Made by a program: the position numbers and the translations under genes
Assembly: GCF_030014955.1 (NCBI RefSeq)
Contig: NZ_JAGRPV010000001.1
Location: 2,108,001 to 2,172,000 of the forward strand
Length of the DNA: 64,000 nucleotides
Reading direction: 5' to 3'
Source of the DNA: Cohnella hashimotonis
GTDB taxonomy: Bacteria > Bacillota > Bacilli > Paenibacillales > Paenibacillaceae
Shown: positions 1 through 8,377 of the stretch, in pieces
Layout of the letters: every line of letters starts with the position of its first letter
How positions within the stretch are numbered: position 1 is the first letter of the stretch
Notes under the pieces: model-generated
The model's input: only the letters and a program-made list of their open reading frames with translations
Told to the model about the DNA's origin: nothing
Database searches by the model: none

Positions 1-309
1 GACAACGAGGCCGTGCTGCTGCAAAATACGACCGGAGGCATCGTCACCGACGAAGCCTGGGTGCAAAAAATCGAACGGGCCGCTTCGCAAAGCATAAGGT
101 CGCGCATCGAAGAAACGGTGGAGGCCGGCCAACGGCAATTCAATGCGGACATATTCGGTATCGCCGACCTTTTCCGCAAGCATTATCCCAAGCACTGGAA
201 AGAGGCGCGGACGAACTGGGACAGCGTCTTTAAGGAGATCCGGATCGAGATAAACGTTCATACGCACGTCAAACGTCCGGGCATGTCGAACGCGTCTGTG
301 CCCTATTGA
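1..309 (+). CDS. Ger(x)C family spore germination lipoprotein, C-terminal fragment
   Basis: The reading frame is open from the first base, so only the last 102 residues are inside the window. They resemble the C-terminal end of GerAC-type proteins: the stretch LFRKHYPKHWKEARTNWDSV followed by beta strand residues (EIRIEINVHTHVKR) matches the 'lgxxfrkkyPkxWkkxkxxWdxxF' end of this family, and the second GerC in this window ends the same way (LFRDKLSRDDLQAWRSKYYPFMKIHFKV region). GerC proteins are lipoprotein subunits of germinant receptors in the inner spore membrane. The 3' end overlaps the reading frame of the next gene by a few bases, consistent with one operon with the small protein and GerB that follow. 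The signal peptide and lipobox lie outside the window. Confidence 0.85.
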   Translation, partial: DNEAVLLQNTTGGIVTDEAWVQKIERAASQSIRSRIEETVEAGQRQFNADIFGIADLFRKHYPKHWKEARTNWDSVFKEIRIEINVHTHVKRPGMSNASVPY

Positions 310-326
310 AAGAAAGGGGTCATACC

Positions 327-557
327 TTGCCGATGAAGCTGGTTTATCTCGCGGGCGTTCTGCTGTTGGCCGCAGCGATGACCTGGGCGGATAGAAGACA
401 TCTTAAAGGAAGTAAGCATCGCAGTTGGGCATATGGCGGCGTGATGGCCGCCGGAGTGCTGTTGTGCGGCCTTCATCTGCTCGCGCCGCGCTTGCCTGGA
501 CCTACCGACTGGGTACGTCCTTGGTTCGAGCCGCTGGGGAAATGGCTGACCCCTTAA
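327..557 (+). CDS. Small two-helix membrane protein between GerC and GerB (candidate receptor D subunit)
   Basis: About 76 residues with two hydrophobic segments: residues 3-17 (KLVYLAGVLLLAAAM) and roughly 36-55 (YGGVMAAGVLLCGLHLL), separated by a basic loop (DRRHLKGSKHR). TTG at 327 is preferred because AAAGGGG ends at 319, giving about 7 nt spacing; ATG at 333 is the alternative. It sits inside a germinant receptor operon, between the GerC and GerB genes. Small proteins of about 75 residues with two membrane segments, called D subunits, are known to be encoded in or beside ger operons of Bacillus and to modulate germination. Assignment here rests on size, topology and position, not on clear sequence similarity. 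Confidence 0.65.
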   Translation: MPMKLVYLAGVLLLAAAMTWADRRHLKGSKHRSWAYGGVMAAGVLLCGLHLLAPRLPGPTDWVRPWFEPLGKWLTP

Positions 558-597
558 GACCGATTGCATATAACGCAGTAGAAGGAGTCGAAGACTT

Positions 598-1701
598 ATG
601 GCGGGGAAAGTCCAAATATCCGCCGCGCAAATGGGCGCTTTGCTTTATTTATCCACCATAGGCACCGCGTTCCTTGTCATGCCTTCGGCCGCTACGCTGA
701 TGGCAGGCAGCGATATGTGGCTGACTCCGATATTCGCCTCGCTTGGCGGGTTCATCCCGATATGGGCGGCTGGGCGGTTTCATCGATTGTATCCGGGCAA
801 GCATTTTTTTGCCGTGATCGAGGCCGTTCTGGGCCGCATTGCGGGCAAAGCGGCCGGCATTTTGTTTTTGCTGTTCCATCTGCACATCGGAGGTGCCACC
901 ATACGCGATTATTCCGAGTTCATCTCGGGCAATTTTTTTCAGCGGACGCCGATTCTCGTCATTACCGCTTCCATGCTGCTGGTTTGCGCCATGGTCGTTA
1001 AGTCAGGCGTGGAGACGATCGCCCGCTGCGCGCAAATTTTTTTGCCGGCTGTGCTGGCGCTGCTTCTGATCAATGTCGTTTTGTTAATACCTGAAATGAA
1101 TATCACGGAGATGCTGCCCATCCTCGGGAACGGTCCGTTGCCCGTCGTGAAAGGGGTTTTCGTCGTCCAAGGCTGGTTCTGCCAGTTTGTCTTGATCACG
1201 TTCTTGCTGCCCTTTGTCGACGGCGACAAGGGTAACCGAGCCGGTTATTGGAGCGTGGCGGCGGCCGCGGCGACGATGGTGCTGATCAACCTGACCGTGC
1301 TTTTCCTCTTCGGCATCGACGCTGCGCAGTTTTATTATCCTTTTCTGATGGCGTCCCGCTATATTCGCGTTGCGGACTTTATCGAGCACGTGGAAGCGAT
1401 GGTCATGGCCAGCTGGGTGCTTGGCACGTTCGTGCGAATTTCCCTTTTTTATTATGCGGCGACGGTGGGAACGGCATATTGCACCGGAGTCAAAGCGGAA
1501 AAGCTGTTCGTATATCCTGTGGGAATGCTGCTGATCGTGTCCGCCTTTTGGGTCGCTCCGAGCATGCAGGCGCTGCTGACCTTTATTTCGACTTGGGGCA
1601 ATATGTACATCATGACCGGATACATCGCTTTTCCCGCCTTTCTAGCCTTCATGGGAATGGTCCGCCACGCTGCTTCGAGGGCGGGATCCAGCTCTCGATA
1701 A
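598..1701 (+). CDS. GerAB/ArcD/ProY family spore germination permease
   Basis: 367 residues, the normal length for GerB-type subunits, with about ten hydrophobic helices spanning almost the whole protein. The N-terminus (KVQISAAQMGALLYLSTIGTAFLVMPS) is typical: a short cytoplasmic lead with a 'q..al.....ig..il..P' first helix. GerB proteins belong to the APC superfamily of amino acid transporters and form the ligand-binding membrane subunit of germinant receptors in the spore inner membrane. AGAAGGAG lies about 9 nt before the ATG. It follows the GerC end and the small two-helix protein and is the last gene of this operon; the tRNA-Leu promoter begins only 9 bases after its stop codon. The germinant cannot be inferred. 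Confidence 0.88.
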   Translation: MAGKVQISAAQMGALLYLSTIGTAFLVMPSAATLMAGSDMWLTPIFASLGGFIPIWAAGRFHRLYPGKHFFAVIEAVLGRIAGKAAGILFLLFHLHIGGATIRDYSEFISGNFFQRTPILVITASMLLVCAMVVKSGVETIARCAQIFLPAVLALLLINVVLLIPEMNITEMLPILGNGPLPVVKGVFVVQGWFCQFVLITFLLPFVDGDKGNRAGYWSVAAAAATMVLINLTVLFLFGIDAAQFYYPFLMASRYIRVADFIEHVEAMVMASWVLGTFVRISLFYYAATVGTAYCTGVKAEKLFVYPVGMLLIVSAFWVAPSMQALLTFISTWGNMYIMTGYIAFPAFLAFMGMVRHAASRAGSSSR

Positions 1702-1710
1702 AATTCAGGC

Positions 1711-1739
1711 TTTACATTCATGCGAATCCCCTATATAAT
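1711..1739 (+). promoter_or_regulatory. SigA-type promoter of tRNA-Leu copy 1
   Basis: TTTACA (1711-1716), 17-nt spacer, TATAAT (1734-1739), 46 bp before the tRNA. The same arrangement occurs before the second tRNA-Leu gene. Confidence 0.8.
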
Positions 1740-1785
1740 CAGATTTGTCGTCTTGAGATAGTAAGCTTGATCGGGACGCTCATAT

Positions 1786-1873
<88 letters not shown>

Positions 1874-1888
1874 CTTAACAAAGAACAG

Positions 1889-1927
1889 GCTCTTGAATTT
1901 GTCCTTGTGACGATTCAGGAGCTTTTT
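1889..1927 (+). terminator. Intrinsic terminator of tRNA-Leu copy 1
   Basis: Imperfect stem of about 14 bp: GCTCTTGAATTTGTC (1889-1903) pairs with GACGATTCAGGAGC (1909-1922), followed by TTTTT. The terminator of the second tRNA-Leu copy is closely related in sequence. Confidence 0.85.
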
Positions 1928-1943
1928 GCATGTTTGGGATCAA

Positions 1944-1979
1944 AGCCCTTAATCGCTCCTACTGGAGCGACCAAGGGCT
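1944..1979. repeat. Inverted repeat between tRNA-Leu and the EamA gene
   Basis: Two nested perfect arms: AGCCCTT (1944-1950) with AAGGGCT (1973-1979), and TCGCTCC (1953-1959) with GGAGCGA (1964-1970), separated by 2-nt mismatched bulges and a TACT loop. There is no T run on either side, so a terminator role for the minus-strand EamA gene is possible but weak. No gene or other feature is visible between it and 2110. Confidence 0.6.
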
Positions 1980-2109
1980 GCTAAAAAGAATCGCCGAATG
2001 CGGACCCGCGTGTACGGTGATTGGCCGTTTGCTGCCCCCCTTTGGTGCCGATCGAGGAACTAGCTGGTCTATGGACAAACGGGTTACGCCAATGCTCATC
2101 CGGGAGATA

Positions 2110-3030
2110 TTATGAAACGCCGCCCGTCCCTATGTGTCGGTTGATCCCTTTCCGCAGCGCTTTCACTTTGAGGTTCACCAGCGCAATGCCTAGGATAATA
2201 AGAACGAGCCCCGCTACCAGTTTGGAAGTAATCGTCTCCCCCAAGAAGAAGACGCCGATCACGATCGAAAGGAGCGGGACCAGAAAATTAAACGAATTGA
2301 CTTTGCCCGCCTCGCCCGATCCGACAAGCAGAGAGAAAAGGAGCCAGGCCAAAGCCGTGCAGAAAATCGCAATAAACAACAACGCCGAGATGAACGGCAC
2401 GTTCCAAACGACAGCCTTCCAGCCTTCCGTGGCAGCACCCGTACCGAGCAAAACGCTTCCGCCAACGATCATCTGAAAGGTGACCAACCAGATGGCCTCG
2501 ACTTTTGCTGCGGATTTCTTGATATAGATCGTACCGAACGTCCAAGAGACCGCACTGGCTACTCCTAGCAGGATGCCGACTAAGGACATATTCCCGGCGC
2601 CTCCGCTTGCGCTAACGACAGCCACGCCGAGAAAACCGAGAAGCAAGCCGCTCAGTTTCGAGCCGCTCATGGATTCGCCCAGCCACAGCCAGGCGCCTAT
2701 GCCAAGCAGGACAGGCTGCAAAAAAACGATCGTCGTAAACAGACCGGCCGGCATCATTTGCAAACCGAACGTTTGAAAACCATAGAAGAGAACAACATTC
2801 AGCAAGGTGGAAATGAGATAGATGTGCCGCGTCTTCTTCAGATTCAGCTTTTTGTAACTGCGTAATGCCAAGGGAAGCAAGATAAGTCCGCCGATCAACA
2901 CCCTTAGTCCGGCGAAAAGCAGAGGAGACGCGAACTCGAGCGCATATTTGGACAGCGGACCGTTCACTCCCCACAGTGTTACCAGAATCGCTAAATAGAC
3001 GATTGTACGCACTCGTGAAAGTTGCGGCAT
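2110..3030 (-). CDS. EamA family (DMT superfamily) transporter
   Basis: 306 residues in ten hydrophobic helices, made of two repeated five-helix EamA domains. The first begins at VYLAILVTLWGVNGPLSKYAL and the second around residue 145 (SLVGILLGVASAVSWTFGTIYIKK), which shows the expected aromatic/Trp start of the second repeat. Drug/metabolite transporters of this type usually export amino acids or small metabolites. The ATG is preceded by AGGAG at about 10 nt. It is divergent from a LysR-type regulator, a common arrangement in which the regulator controls the exporter. The substrate is unknown. Confidence 0.88.
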   Translation of the reverse strand: MPQLSRVRTIVYLAILVTLWGVNGPLSKYALEFASPLLFAGLRVLIGGLILLPLALRSYKKLNLKKTRHIYLISTLLNVVLFYGFQTFGLQMMPAGLFTTIVFLQPVLLGIGAWLWLGESMSGSKLSGLLLGFLGVAVVSASGGAGNMSLVGILLGVASAVSWTFGTIYIKKSAAKVEAIWLVTFQMIVGGSVLLGTGAATEGWKAVVWNVPFISALLFIAIFCTALAWLLFSLLVGSGEAGKVNSFNFLVPLLSIVIGVFFLGETITSKLVAGLVLIILGIALVNLKVKALRKGINRHIGTGGVS

Positions 3031-3046
3031 AAACGTTCAACTCCTG

Positions 3047-3075
3047 TTGTAGTATAGTGCTCCCTATGATACAAT
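3047..3075 (+). promoter_or_regulatory. Probable SigA promoter of the LysR gene
   Basis: TTGTAG (3047-3052), 17-nt spacer, TACAAT (3070-3075), in the 100-bp divergent region between the EamA gene and the LysR gene. Confidence 0.55.
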
Positions 3076-3130
3076 CCCCCTCGAGATAAATAAAATGAAT
3101 TGTAATCATGTAGGTGATACCAATAACGTT

Positions 3131-4021
3131 ATGACAAATTCGCAGATAATGGCGTTTGTGAAAATCGCAGAGATCGGTAACTTTACAAAAGCAGGAGAGC
3201 TATTGAATATGACGCAGCCCGCAGTAAGCCGCGCCATATCCACGCTGGAATCGGAATTGGGAGTCATCCTCGTTATTCGGGATCGAAGGAACGGAATTCT
3301 TCTCACCGATATCGGGAAGCGCTTGCTCGTCATCTTCAGAGAGATCTTGCACAGCTACAATAGGATAGAGCAGGAGGTGGAGGCCGAGAAAGGGTTCGAA
3401 GTCGGCACGATCCGCGTCGGTTCGTTTCCCATTGTGTCCACGCTCTTCTTGCCGAAAATCGTAAGGGTGATCGAGGAGAAACATCCGGGGCTGACTATCG
3501 AAGTATCCGAGGGAACCGTCGATGAGATTAAAGAATGGCTAGCGTCCAGAATCATCGATATCGGTTGGATCATCCCGCCGAACGGCGAACTGGAAGGGAT
3601 TCCGTTTTTCAAGGACGAGTTGTGCCTGCTCCTTCGGGACGATCACCCTCTGCATAGCCGCCCTGTCATCCATCTCACGGATCTGGACAACGAGCCGATG
3701 ATCGTTTGCAAAGGCGGATTTGTCACGCCGATCTATGCGTTGTTTCAGCAATTTGGCATTGTTCTGCGCGCCAAGTATGAAGGCCATAACTTGCATACGG
3801 CGCTTAGTATGATTCAAGAAGGGCTGGGCGTCTCGATCGTATCGAAAGCGTTGCTCTCCTGGTCGGCTCTGCCTCCCCGTGTCCGCATTCGCGAGATCGA
3901 TCCGCAGCCGTCCAGACAGATTCACTTGGCGGTTCCTTCTTTGAGGGAGGCTTCTCACGGGGTAAGGTTATTCTTGCAAACCGCAAAACAGCTTTATTTG
4001 TCAGACGATCGGAATCGCTGA
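3131..4021 (+). CDS. LysR family transcriptional regulator
   Basis: 296 residues from the ATG at 3131, chosen because it leaves the usual short lead before the helix-turn-helix (QIMAFVKIAEIGNFTKAGELL) and because TAGGTGAT lies about 12 nt upstream; the frame can be extended upstream to 3095. The N-terminal winged helix-turn-helix contains the family signature FTKAGELLNMTQPAVSRAIS, TLESELG. Residues 90-290 form the periplasmic-binding-protein-like effector domain (IRVGSFPIVSTLFLPKIV..., IDIGWIIPP). It most probably regulates the divergently transcribed EamA transporter in response to a small ligand. A strong terminator follows. Confidence 0.9.
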   Translation: MTNSQIMAFVKIAEIGNFTKAGELLNMTQPAVSRAISTLESELGVILVIRDRRNGILLTDIGKRLLVIFREILHSYNRIEQEVEAEKGFEVGTIRVGSFPIVSTLFLPKIVRVIEEKHPGLTIEVSEGTVDEIKEWLASRIIDIGWIIPPNGELEGIPFFKDELCLLLRDDHPLHSRPVIHLTDLDNEPMIVCKGGFVTPIYALFQQFGIVLRAKYEGHNLHTALSMIQEGLGVSIVSKALLSWSALPPRVRIREIDPQPSRQIHLAVPSLREASHGVRLFLQTAKQLYLSDDRNR

Positions 4022-4105
4022 TTAACGGGCGACCGGATCGACGACAAGGCAGTAAGGCATTTCGCACGACATGCATGCAGTGCGTAGCTAAACGGAAATG
4101 AATAG

Positions 4106-4142
4106 AGCTCTATGCGCATCTCTGAGGCGCATAGAGCTTTTT
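4106..4142 (+). terminator. Intrinsic terminator after the LysR gene
   Basis: Perfect 12-bp stem AGCTCTATGCGC / GCGCATAGAGCT (4106-4117 and 4127-4138) with a 9-nt loop, followed by TTTTT on the plus strand. The minus-strand side has no T run, so it serves the LysR gene and not the GH51 gene. Confidence 0.9.
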
Positions 4143-4185
4143 GCACTGCTAACTGAAATCCTTCTTGTATGATAAACGTTACTTT

Positions 4186-5673
4186 CTATGAGCGCGGCTT
4201 GAAGCGCAGGGTCGCGACCGACGCGGCCGCCATAGGGACCAGGTACGCTTGTCCGTCACGCTTAATGCCTTCGAAGGGCTTGACTTCGACGAGATCCGGC
4301 GCATCGAACGTATTGTGCGCGCGCATGCCGTCGCCGCTTAAAACGAAGCCTTCCATTTCGAAGTCTCCATCGGACCCGCGCAGTTCGAGCCGGACTTCGG
4401 CCGCATCAGCTGGGTGCAAATTGTACAGGCTTACGTGAACGAGGCCGTCCTTCCGCGAAGCCGTAGCGCCGACTTGCGCCATAGGCTGTTCGTCTCCCGT
4501 GCCGAAGCTGCCGAATTCGCCATGCAGGGCGAGCGCCTCGGCATCCTGGTGGACGGCGTACATCTTCAGCACGTGATAGGTCGGCGTGCGCAGCATCTTG
4601 TCGCCTTCCGTCAGCACGACCGCCTGGAGGACGTTGACGAGCTGCGCGATATTCGCCATCTGGACGCGATGCGCGTGCTTGTGGAAAATATGCAGATGCG
4701 CGGCGGCGACCAGCGCGTCCCGCATCGTGTTCTGCTGGTACAAAAATCCGGGATTCGTCCCGGGCTCGACGTCGAACCACGTGCCCCATTCGTCGACGAT
4801 CAGGCCGATGCGGCGCTCGGGATCGTGACGATCCATGGCCGTGCCGTGGCGGGTGAGCAGCTCGTCCATATGAAGCGCCTTGCGCATCGTCATTTCCCAG
4901 TCGGACGCTTCGAATTCCGTCGCAGAGCCTTTTTCCTGCCACGTGCCCGGAACCGTATAGTAGTGCAGGCTCAGACCGTCCATCTGGCCGGCGGCCTTCT
5001 GCATCAGCACATCCGTCCAGCGATAATCGTCCGAGTTTGCGCCGCCGGCGATTTTATAAAGCTTGTTGTCCCCGTACTGTCTGCAGTAAGTCTGGAACTG
5101 CCTGTACAGATCGGCATAAAACTCGGGAAGCATGTTGCCGCCGCAGCCCCAGTTTTCATTGCCCACGCCGAAGTACTTGAGCTTCCAAGGCTTCTCGCGG
5201 CCGTTCTGCCTGCGCAGGTTGGCAAGCGGCGATTCGCCGTCGAACGTCATATACTCCAGCCATTCGGACATCTCTTGAACGGCGCCGCTGCCTACGTTGC
5301 CGCAAATATAAGGCTCCGCGCCGATCAGCTCGCACAGCCGGAAAAATTCGTGCGTGCCGAAGTGGTTGTTTTCTACGACGCCGCCCCAATGCGTATTGAT
5401 CATGCGCTTGCGTGTCTCCCGCGGACCGATGCCGTCGCGCCAATGATATTCGTCGGCGAAGCAGCCGCCCGGCCAGCGCAGCACCGGAACCTTAAGCTCG
5501 CGAAGCGCCTCCAGTACATCGTTGCGAATGCCGTCCGTATTCGGGATCGGCGAGTCTTCTCCGACCCACAATCCTTCGTAAATGCATCGTCCGAGGTGTT
5601 CGGAAAAGTGACCGTAAATATTTTTGTTAATCGTACCCGTCGTCCAGTCCGTATGCACGATAGCCTTCAGCAT
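4186..5673 (-). CDS. abfA: Alpha-L-arabinofuranosidase, GH51
   Basis: 495 residues, the usual length for intracellular GH51 enzymes, with no signal peptide. It removes terminal arabinofuranosyl residues from arabinan and arabinoxylan oligosaccharides. The acid/base glutamate is E173 in GVGNENWG and the nucleophile is E295 in IVDEWGTWF; other family hallmarks are [21 protein letters not shown] at residues 18-38 and [14 protein letters not shown] at 65-78. The C-terminal 120 residues form the expected beta-sandwich. AAGGGG lies 7 nt before the ATG. An AraC-type regulator is transcribed divergently 136 bp away and probably controls it. Confidence 0.95.
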   Translation of the reverse strand: MLKAIVHTDWTTGTINKNIYGHFSEHLGRCIYEGLWVGEDSPIPNTDGIRNDVLEALRELKVPVLRWPGGCFADEYHWRDGIGPRETRKRMINTHWGGVVENNHFGTHEFFRLCELIGAEPYICGNVGSGAVQEMSEWLEYMTFDGESPLANLRRQNGREKPWKLKYFGVGNENWGCGGNMLPEFYADLYRQFQTYCRQYGDNKLYKIAGGANSDDYRWTDVLMQKAAGQMDGLSLHYYTVPGTWQEKGSATEFEASDWEMTMRKALHMDELLTRHGTAMDRHDPERRIGLIVDEWGTWFDVEPGTNPGFLYQQNTMRDALVAAAHLHIFHKHAHRVQMANIAQLVNVLQAVVLTEGDKMLRTPTYHVLKMYAVHQDAEALALHGEFGSFGTGDEQPMAQVGATASRKDGLVHVSLYNLHPADAAEVRLELRGSDGDFEMEGFVLSGDGMRAHNTFDAPDLVEVKPFEGIKRDGQAYLVPMAAASVATLRFKPRS

Positions 5674-5809
5674 GCGAATACCCCTTCCAAAGTCGCGTAA
5701 TGATAAGCGGTGAACGCGTTTTCAGCTTTATTATAGAGACTTGAGAAGTCGCGAACCATCCATTATAATATCCAAAAAACTAACCGATCGTGCTATGGGG
5801 GGGGAGGAC

Positions 5810-6634
5810 ATGCTGGACTTGCTGAGCTGCGGCTATCACCATGTCCATCCGGACGGGATCACCATCGATAGGCCGAAGGGCGCGGGCAACTATGCCTTCG
5901 TTTTTTTCAAGAGCCGAGCCGAGGTCATCGTCCGCGGTCGTTCGATGAGCGTGGAACCAGGCACTCATATCGTGTTCGGCCCGAATACGCCTCATCTGTA
6001 CCGGGAGCTCGAGCGTCCGTTCGCGAACGATTGGTTCCACTGCGTGGGCGAAGAGATGGGGGAGCTGATCGCCGAGCTCGAATATCCGTTGGACGAGCCG
6101 GTCAAGGCCGTTGACGCCCTACAAATCTCCCGGGGCGTCATCGAGCTGCGGCGCGTTCAGAGCAACGGGGGACGTCTGGCGGGCAGGATCCTGGACCTGG
6201 AGCTTCGCGGCTTCATGATGAAGCTGGCCAATGCGACGCAGGCGGCGCCGCTTCCGGAAAAGGTCAGCGGGTACTACGGCGCGTTCGTCGACCTGAGGAG
6301 CTCGCTGTTTAATGCGCCGCATGAGCGGACGTCCGTCGAGGAACTCGCTTCTCGGGTTAACTTGAGCAAGTCGTATTTTCAGCACTCGTACAAGCAGTTT
6401 TTCGGCGTGCCGGTCATGACGGACATGATTGCGGCCCGGCTGGAATACGCGAAGTATTTGTTGAAAAACAGCCGGCTGTCCGTGGCCGAAGTGGCGAGTC
6501 TGTGCGGCTACGACAACGATACCCACTTTATGCGCCAGTTTAAAAAGTACGTCCGCGTCACGCCCAAGCGATATCGCGATGCCGGCGAAGCGGCAGAGAT
6601 CGGCCAGCGAGCCGAGTCGTATAGCCCGCCGTAA
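5810..6634 (+). CDS. AraC family transcriptional regulator
   Basis: About 274 residues. The N-terminal part has a cupin-like sugar-sensing fold (residues 15-85, with VEPGTHIVFGPNTPHLYRE). The C-terminal 100 residues hold two helix-turn-helix motifs: TSVEELASRVNLSKSYFQHSYKQFFG and the conserved LSVAEVASLCGYDNDTHFMRQFKKYVRVTPKRYR. The start is uncertain: the ATG at 5810 is only 2 nt after the G-rich GGGGGGGGAGG tract, an in-frame ATG lies at 5795, and an in-frame TTG lies at 5819. It is divergent from the GH51 arabinofuranosidase gene and likely activates it in response to an arabino-sugar. Confidence 0.88.
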   Translation: MLDLLSCGYHHVHPDGITIDRPKGAGNYAFVFFKSRAEVIVRGRSMSVEPGTHIVFGPNTPHLYRELERPFANDWFHCVGEEMGELIAELEYPLDEPVKAVDALQISRGVIELRRVQSNGGRLAGRILDLELRGFMMKLANATQAAPLPEKVSGYYGAFVDLRSSLFNAPHERTSVEELASRVNLSKSYFQHSYKQFFGVPVMTDMIAARLEYAKYLLKNSRLSVAEVASLCGYDNDTHFMRQFKKYVRVTPKRYRDAGEAAEIGQRAESYSPP

Positions 6635-6792
6635 TGCCGCCCCGCTTGCCGCCGATCCCGGCGCTACCGACTGCGGTCCAGTACAGATCACGACTTTAGC
6701 AGGGCACAAGTTCACGACGCTAGACGATGGGAGGCGTTCCTCGCCGAGGCTACAATGATAGAGACATAGCCGAGGATAAGGGAGGAAGCGGG

Positions 6793-7431
6793 ATGGATGG
6801 CAGTACGCAGGCAAAAGCGCCTGGCCTCGTCAGGAGGGGCGAAGCAAGTTCGCGATTTACGGTCAGGCAAAAGGCATGGCTGCTCTGGGAGAAGGTCGTC
6901 TGGCTCGGGATGGAATGGCGCAGCGAAGACAAACTTGATTACGGCATGTGCAAGCTGCTCGTCAAGCGGTATTCGGGCGAGCCGATCGTCTGCGCGGACG
7001 GTACGCGGATCGAGACCGGCGACCGGATCGGCGAGCTGCATCTGGACAATCGTCGAATGCTGGAGCTGTCAGGGGAAGTAGGCTCGGATCGAGCGGCGCT
7101 TAAAACCGCCCGTCTGGCCCGCGCTTCGCTAAGACGCATCGCCGAGGCGATGGAAGTCGACCCGAGGCTGGCCCAGGTGAAGGGGGTGATGGGTACGACG
7201 CTGCTCCATCGGGGTCTTATTCACGGATTGGGCTTCGAGTGCCGCCCGATGCCCTCGCGTACGGTGGAGAGATGGACGGCCGCCTATTTGCAGACGCTGC
7301 TGAGCTTTCTTCATCCTGCAGGCCGAACACGCACGCAAGGCAGCAAGGACAAGCTCGTTCCGATGCAGCTGATCCACTCGCGACAATCGCTTAAGCGCTC
7401 CATGGGCGGAATCAAGCACGCTGTCTCTTAA
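6793..7431 (+). CDS. YkoP-like domain protein
   Basis: 212 residues from an ATG with GGGAGG at 7 nt. The central segment KRYSGEPIVCADGTRIETGDRIGELHLDN matches the pattern I know from YkoP-like proteins (RY.G.p..l.DGt.i..GD.v.elH..N), followed by a helical region (LARASLRRIAEAMEVDPRLAQVKGVMGTTLLHRGLIHGLGFECRPM). YkoP homologues often occur beside polysaccharide deacetylases or glycosyltransferases in Bacillales, and the function is not established. It is soluble with no signal peptide and ends in a strong terminator, so it is probably a single-gene unit just upstream of the spore-surface cluster. Confidence 0.7.
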   Translation: MDGSTQAKAPGLVRRGEASSRFTVRQKAWLLWEKVVWLGMEWRSEDKLDYGMCKLLVKRYSGEPIVCADGTRIETGDRIGELHLDNRRMLELSGEVGSDRAALKTARLARASLRRIAEAMEVDPRLAQVKGVMGTTLLHRGLIHGLGFECRPMPSRTVERWTAAYLQTLLSFLHPAGRTRTQGSKDKLVPMQLIHSRQSLKRSMGGIKHAVS

Positions 7432-7458
7432 TTCAAAATCGGGTGTGGGATCATTCCG

Positions 7459-7487
7459 GAAGCCTTGAACTTGAAGGCTTCTTTTTT
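7459..7487 (+). terminator. Intrinsic terminator after the YkoP-like gene
   Basis: Perfect 8-bp stem GAAGCCTT / AAGGCTTC (7459-7466 and 7474-7481) with a 7-nt loop, followed by six T residues. Confidence 0.9.
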
Positions 7488-7507
7488 CATTTTCGACACG
7501 AATGCCT

Positions 7508-7547
7508 ATATAGGCGCATATGTAGGCATATCGAAGCCATATACGTA
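7508..7547 (+). promoter_or_regulatory. Tandem GerE-like boxes and sporulation-type -10 candidate before the collagen cluster
   Basis: Two adjacent 12-mers, ATATAGGCGCAT (7508-7519) and ATGTAGGCATAT (7520-7531), match the GerE consensus RWWTRGGYNNYY at about 11 and 10 of 12 positions. CATATACGTA (7538-7547) downstream resembles SigK/SigE -10 elements (CATA...TA), although its spacing is not exact. No SigA-type promoter is visible here. The reading suggests late mother-cell expression of the genes that follow; this is inference from motif matching by eye. Confidence 0.4.
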
Positions 7548-7605
7548 AAATAGCCGGTTCGGGTCGGATTCGCCGCAACCGTACGGACGAAGGAGGATGA
7601 CTGCC

Positions 7606-7953
7606 TTGAGTATGCCTACGATACCGCATGAGCCGTACCGCCCCAGCTTGGATCAGGTCGTCGTGGATCTGCTGAAGTCGATCGCGCTGGAAGAAACCGC
7701 TCTTGCGAATCTGCTCAACGCGGAAGCGGAGCAGATGAGGGCTCTGGCGCATCAGGGACAACATGCCGCTTCGCACCGGGCCAGATGTGAGCTGATGGCG
7801 CAAGCCGGCCGGCAATCGGTTCGGCTGCTGGACGCGGTCGTTATGAAGGAATGGCTGCTGCTGCGCAAGCTCGACAATACGCTTGACCTGTACCGGTCGG
7901 AGCACGGAGACAAGCGCTGCGATCCGGGCGGACATGACGATGACGATGAATGA
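7606..7953 (+). CDS. Small protein with the helical 'LLNAEAE' domain found in the collagen-like protein
   Basis: 115 residues. Residues 16-50 (VVVDLLKSIALEETALANLLNAEAEQMRAL) and 75-100 (SVRLLDAVVMKEWLLLRKLDNTLDLY) match the N-terminal domain of the collagen-like protein encoded at 9808 ([25 protein letters not shown] ... [22 protein letters not shown]). The domain looks like a long helical hairpin. The TTG at 7606 is preferred because AGGAGG (7591-7596) is directly adjacent to the ATG at 7597, which leaves no spacing; ATG at 7612 is another option. The tail is very acidic (GGHDDDDE). First gene of the cluster; probably a structural or anchoring component of the spore surface. Confidence 0.75.
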   Translation: MSMPTIPHEPYRPSLDQVVVDLLKSIALEETALANLLNAEAEQMRALAHQGQHAASHRARCELMAQAGRQSVRLLDAVVMKEWLLLRKLDNTLDLYRSEHGDKRCDPGGHDDDDE

Positions 7954-8377
7954 AGAAGCGTTTTTTTCCTTAGATATCAAAAATACGGTCCGCGATGCTT
8001 GCTTGCCTGCACATTTGGAGCTGGTTGAAGCGCTGGCAGGCTACCGCAGGGCGCTGATTGCGTTAAGCCGGGCTTCTCATCTCGAAGATGCTTGGCATGC
8101 ATTCGACTTAATAGCGGTGCAGTCGTCCGTAGGGCAATTAAAAACGCTGAAGGATGCGATCTCGAACCGCTACGATCGTTTGATAGATTCGCGCAATGCG
8201 GCTGCCGTACATGAATCGGAGCGGCTTCTCGTCCGAAAAAGCAAACTTCCAGCGCCTCCTTATGTGGTCAGCGACTCTTATACACCGAACAAAGAAGCGC
8301 GCGCGCTACTCCGTATGGAAGGAGGTGGGTCGGTTGAGCGAAAAGCTGCTCTCGCTTTGCATGATCGTCCGGGATGA
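7934..8377 (+). CDS. Helical hypothetical protein of the spore-surface cluster
   Basis: 147 residues with no signal peptide or membrane segment. It is predominantly helical (AHLELVEALAGYRRALIALSRASHLEDAWHAFDLIAVQSSVGQLKTLKDAISNRYDRLID) and ends in a flexible tail (LPAPPYVVSDSYTPNKEARALLRMEGGG). The MEGGG residues are encoded by the ribosome binding site of the following glycosyltransferase gene. It overlaps the previous gene by 20 nt and the next by 44 nt, so it is translationally linked to both. The start could also be an ATG at 7940 or 7946. I do not recognise a family; position alone suggests a role with the collagen-like protein. Confidence 0.6.
   Translation: MTMTMNEEAFFSLDIKNTVRDACLPAHLELVEALAGYRRALIALSRASHLEDAWHAFDLIAVQSSVGQLKTLKDAISNRYDRLIDSRNAAAVHESERLLVRKSKLPAPPYVVSDSYTPNKEARALLRMEGGGSVERKAALALHDRPG

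Noticed and set aside
1930..2115. 61-codon frame after tRNA-Leu copy 1
   Set aside because: It begins inside the tRNA terminator, spans an inverted repeat, has no ribosome binding site and resembles no known protein.
4414..5700. 428-codon open frame antisense to the GH51 gene
   Set aside because: Shadow frame; the minus strand has full GH51 motifs and a ribosome binding site.
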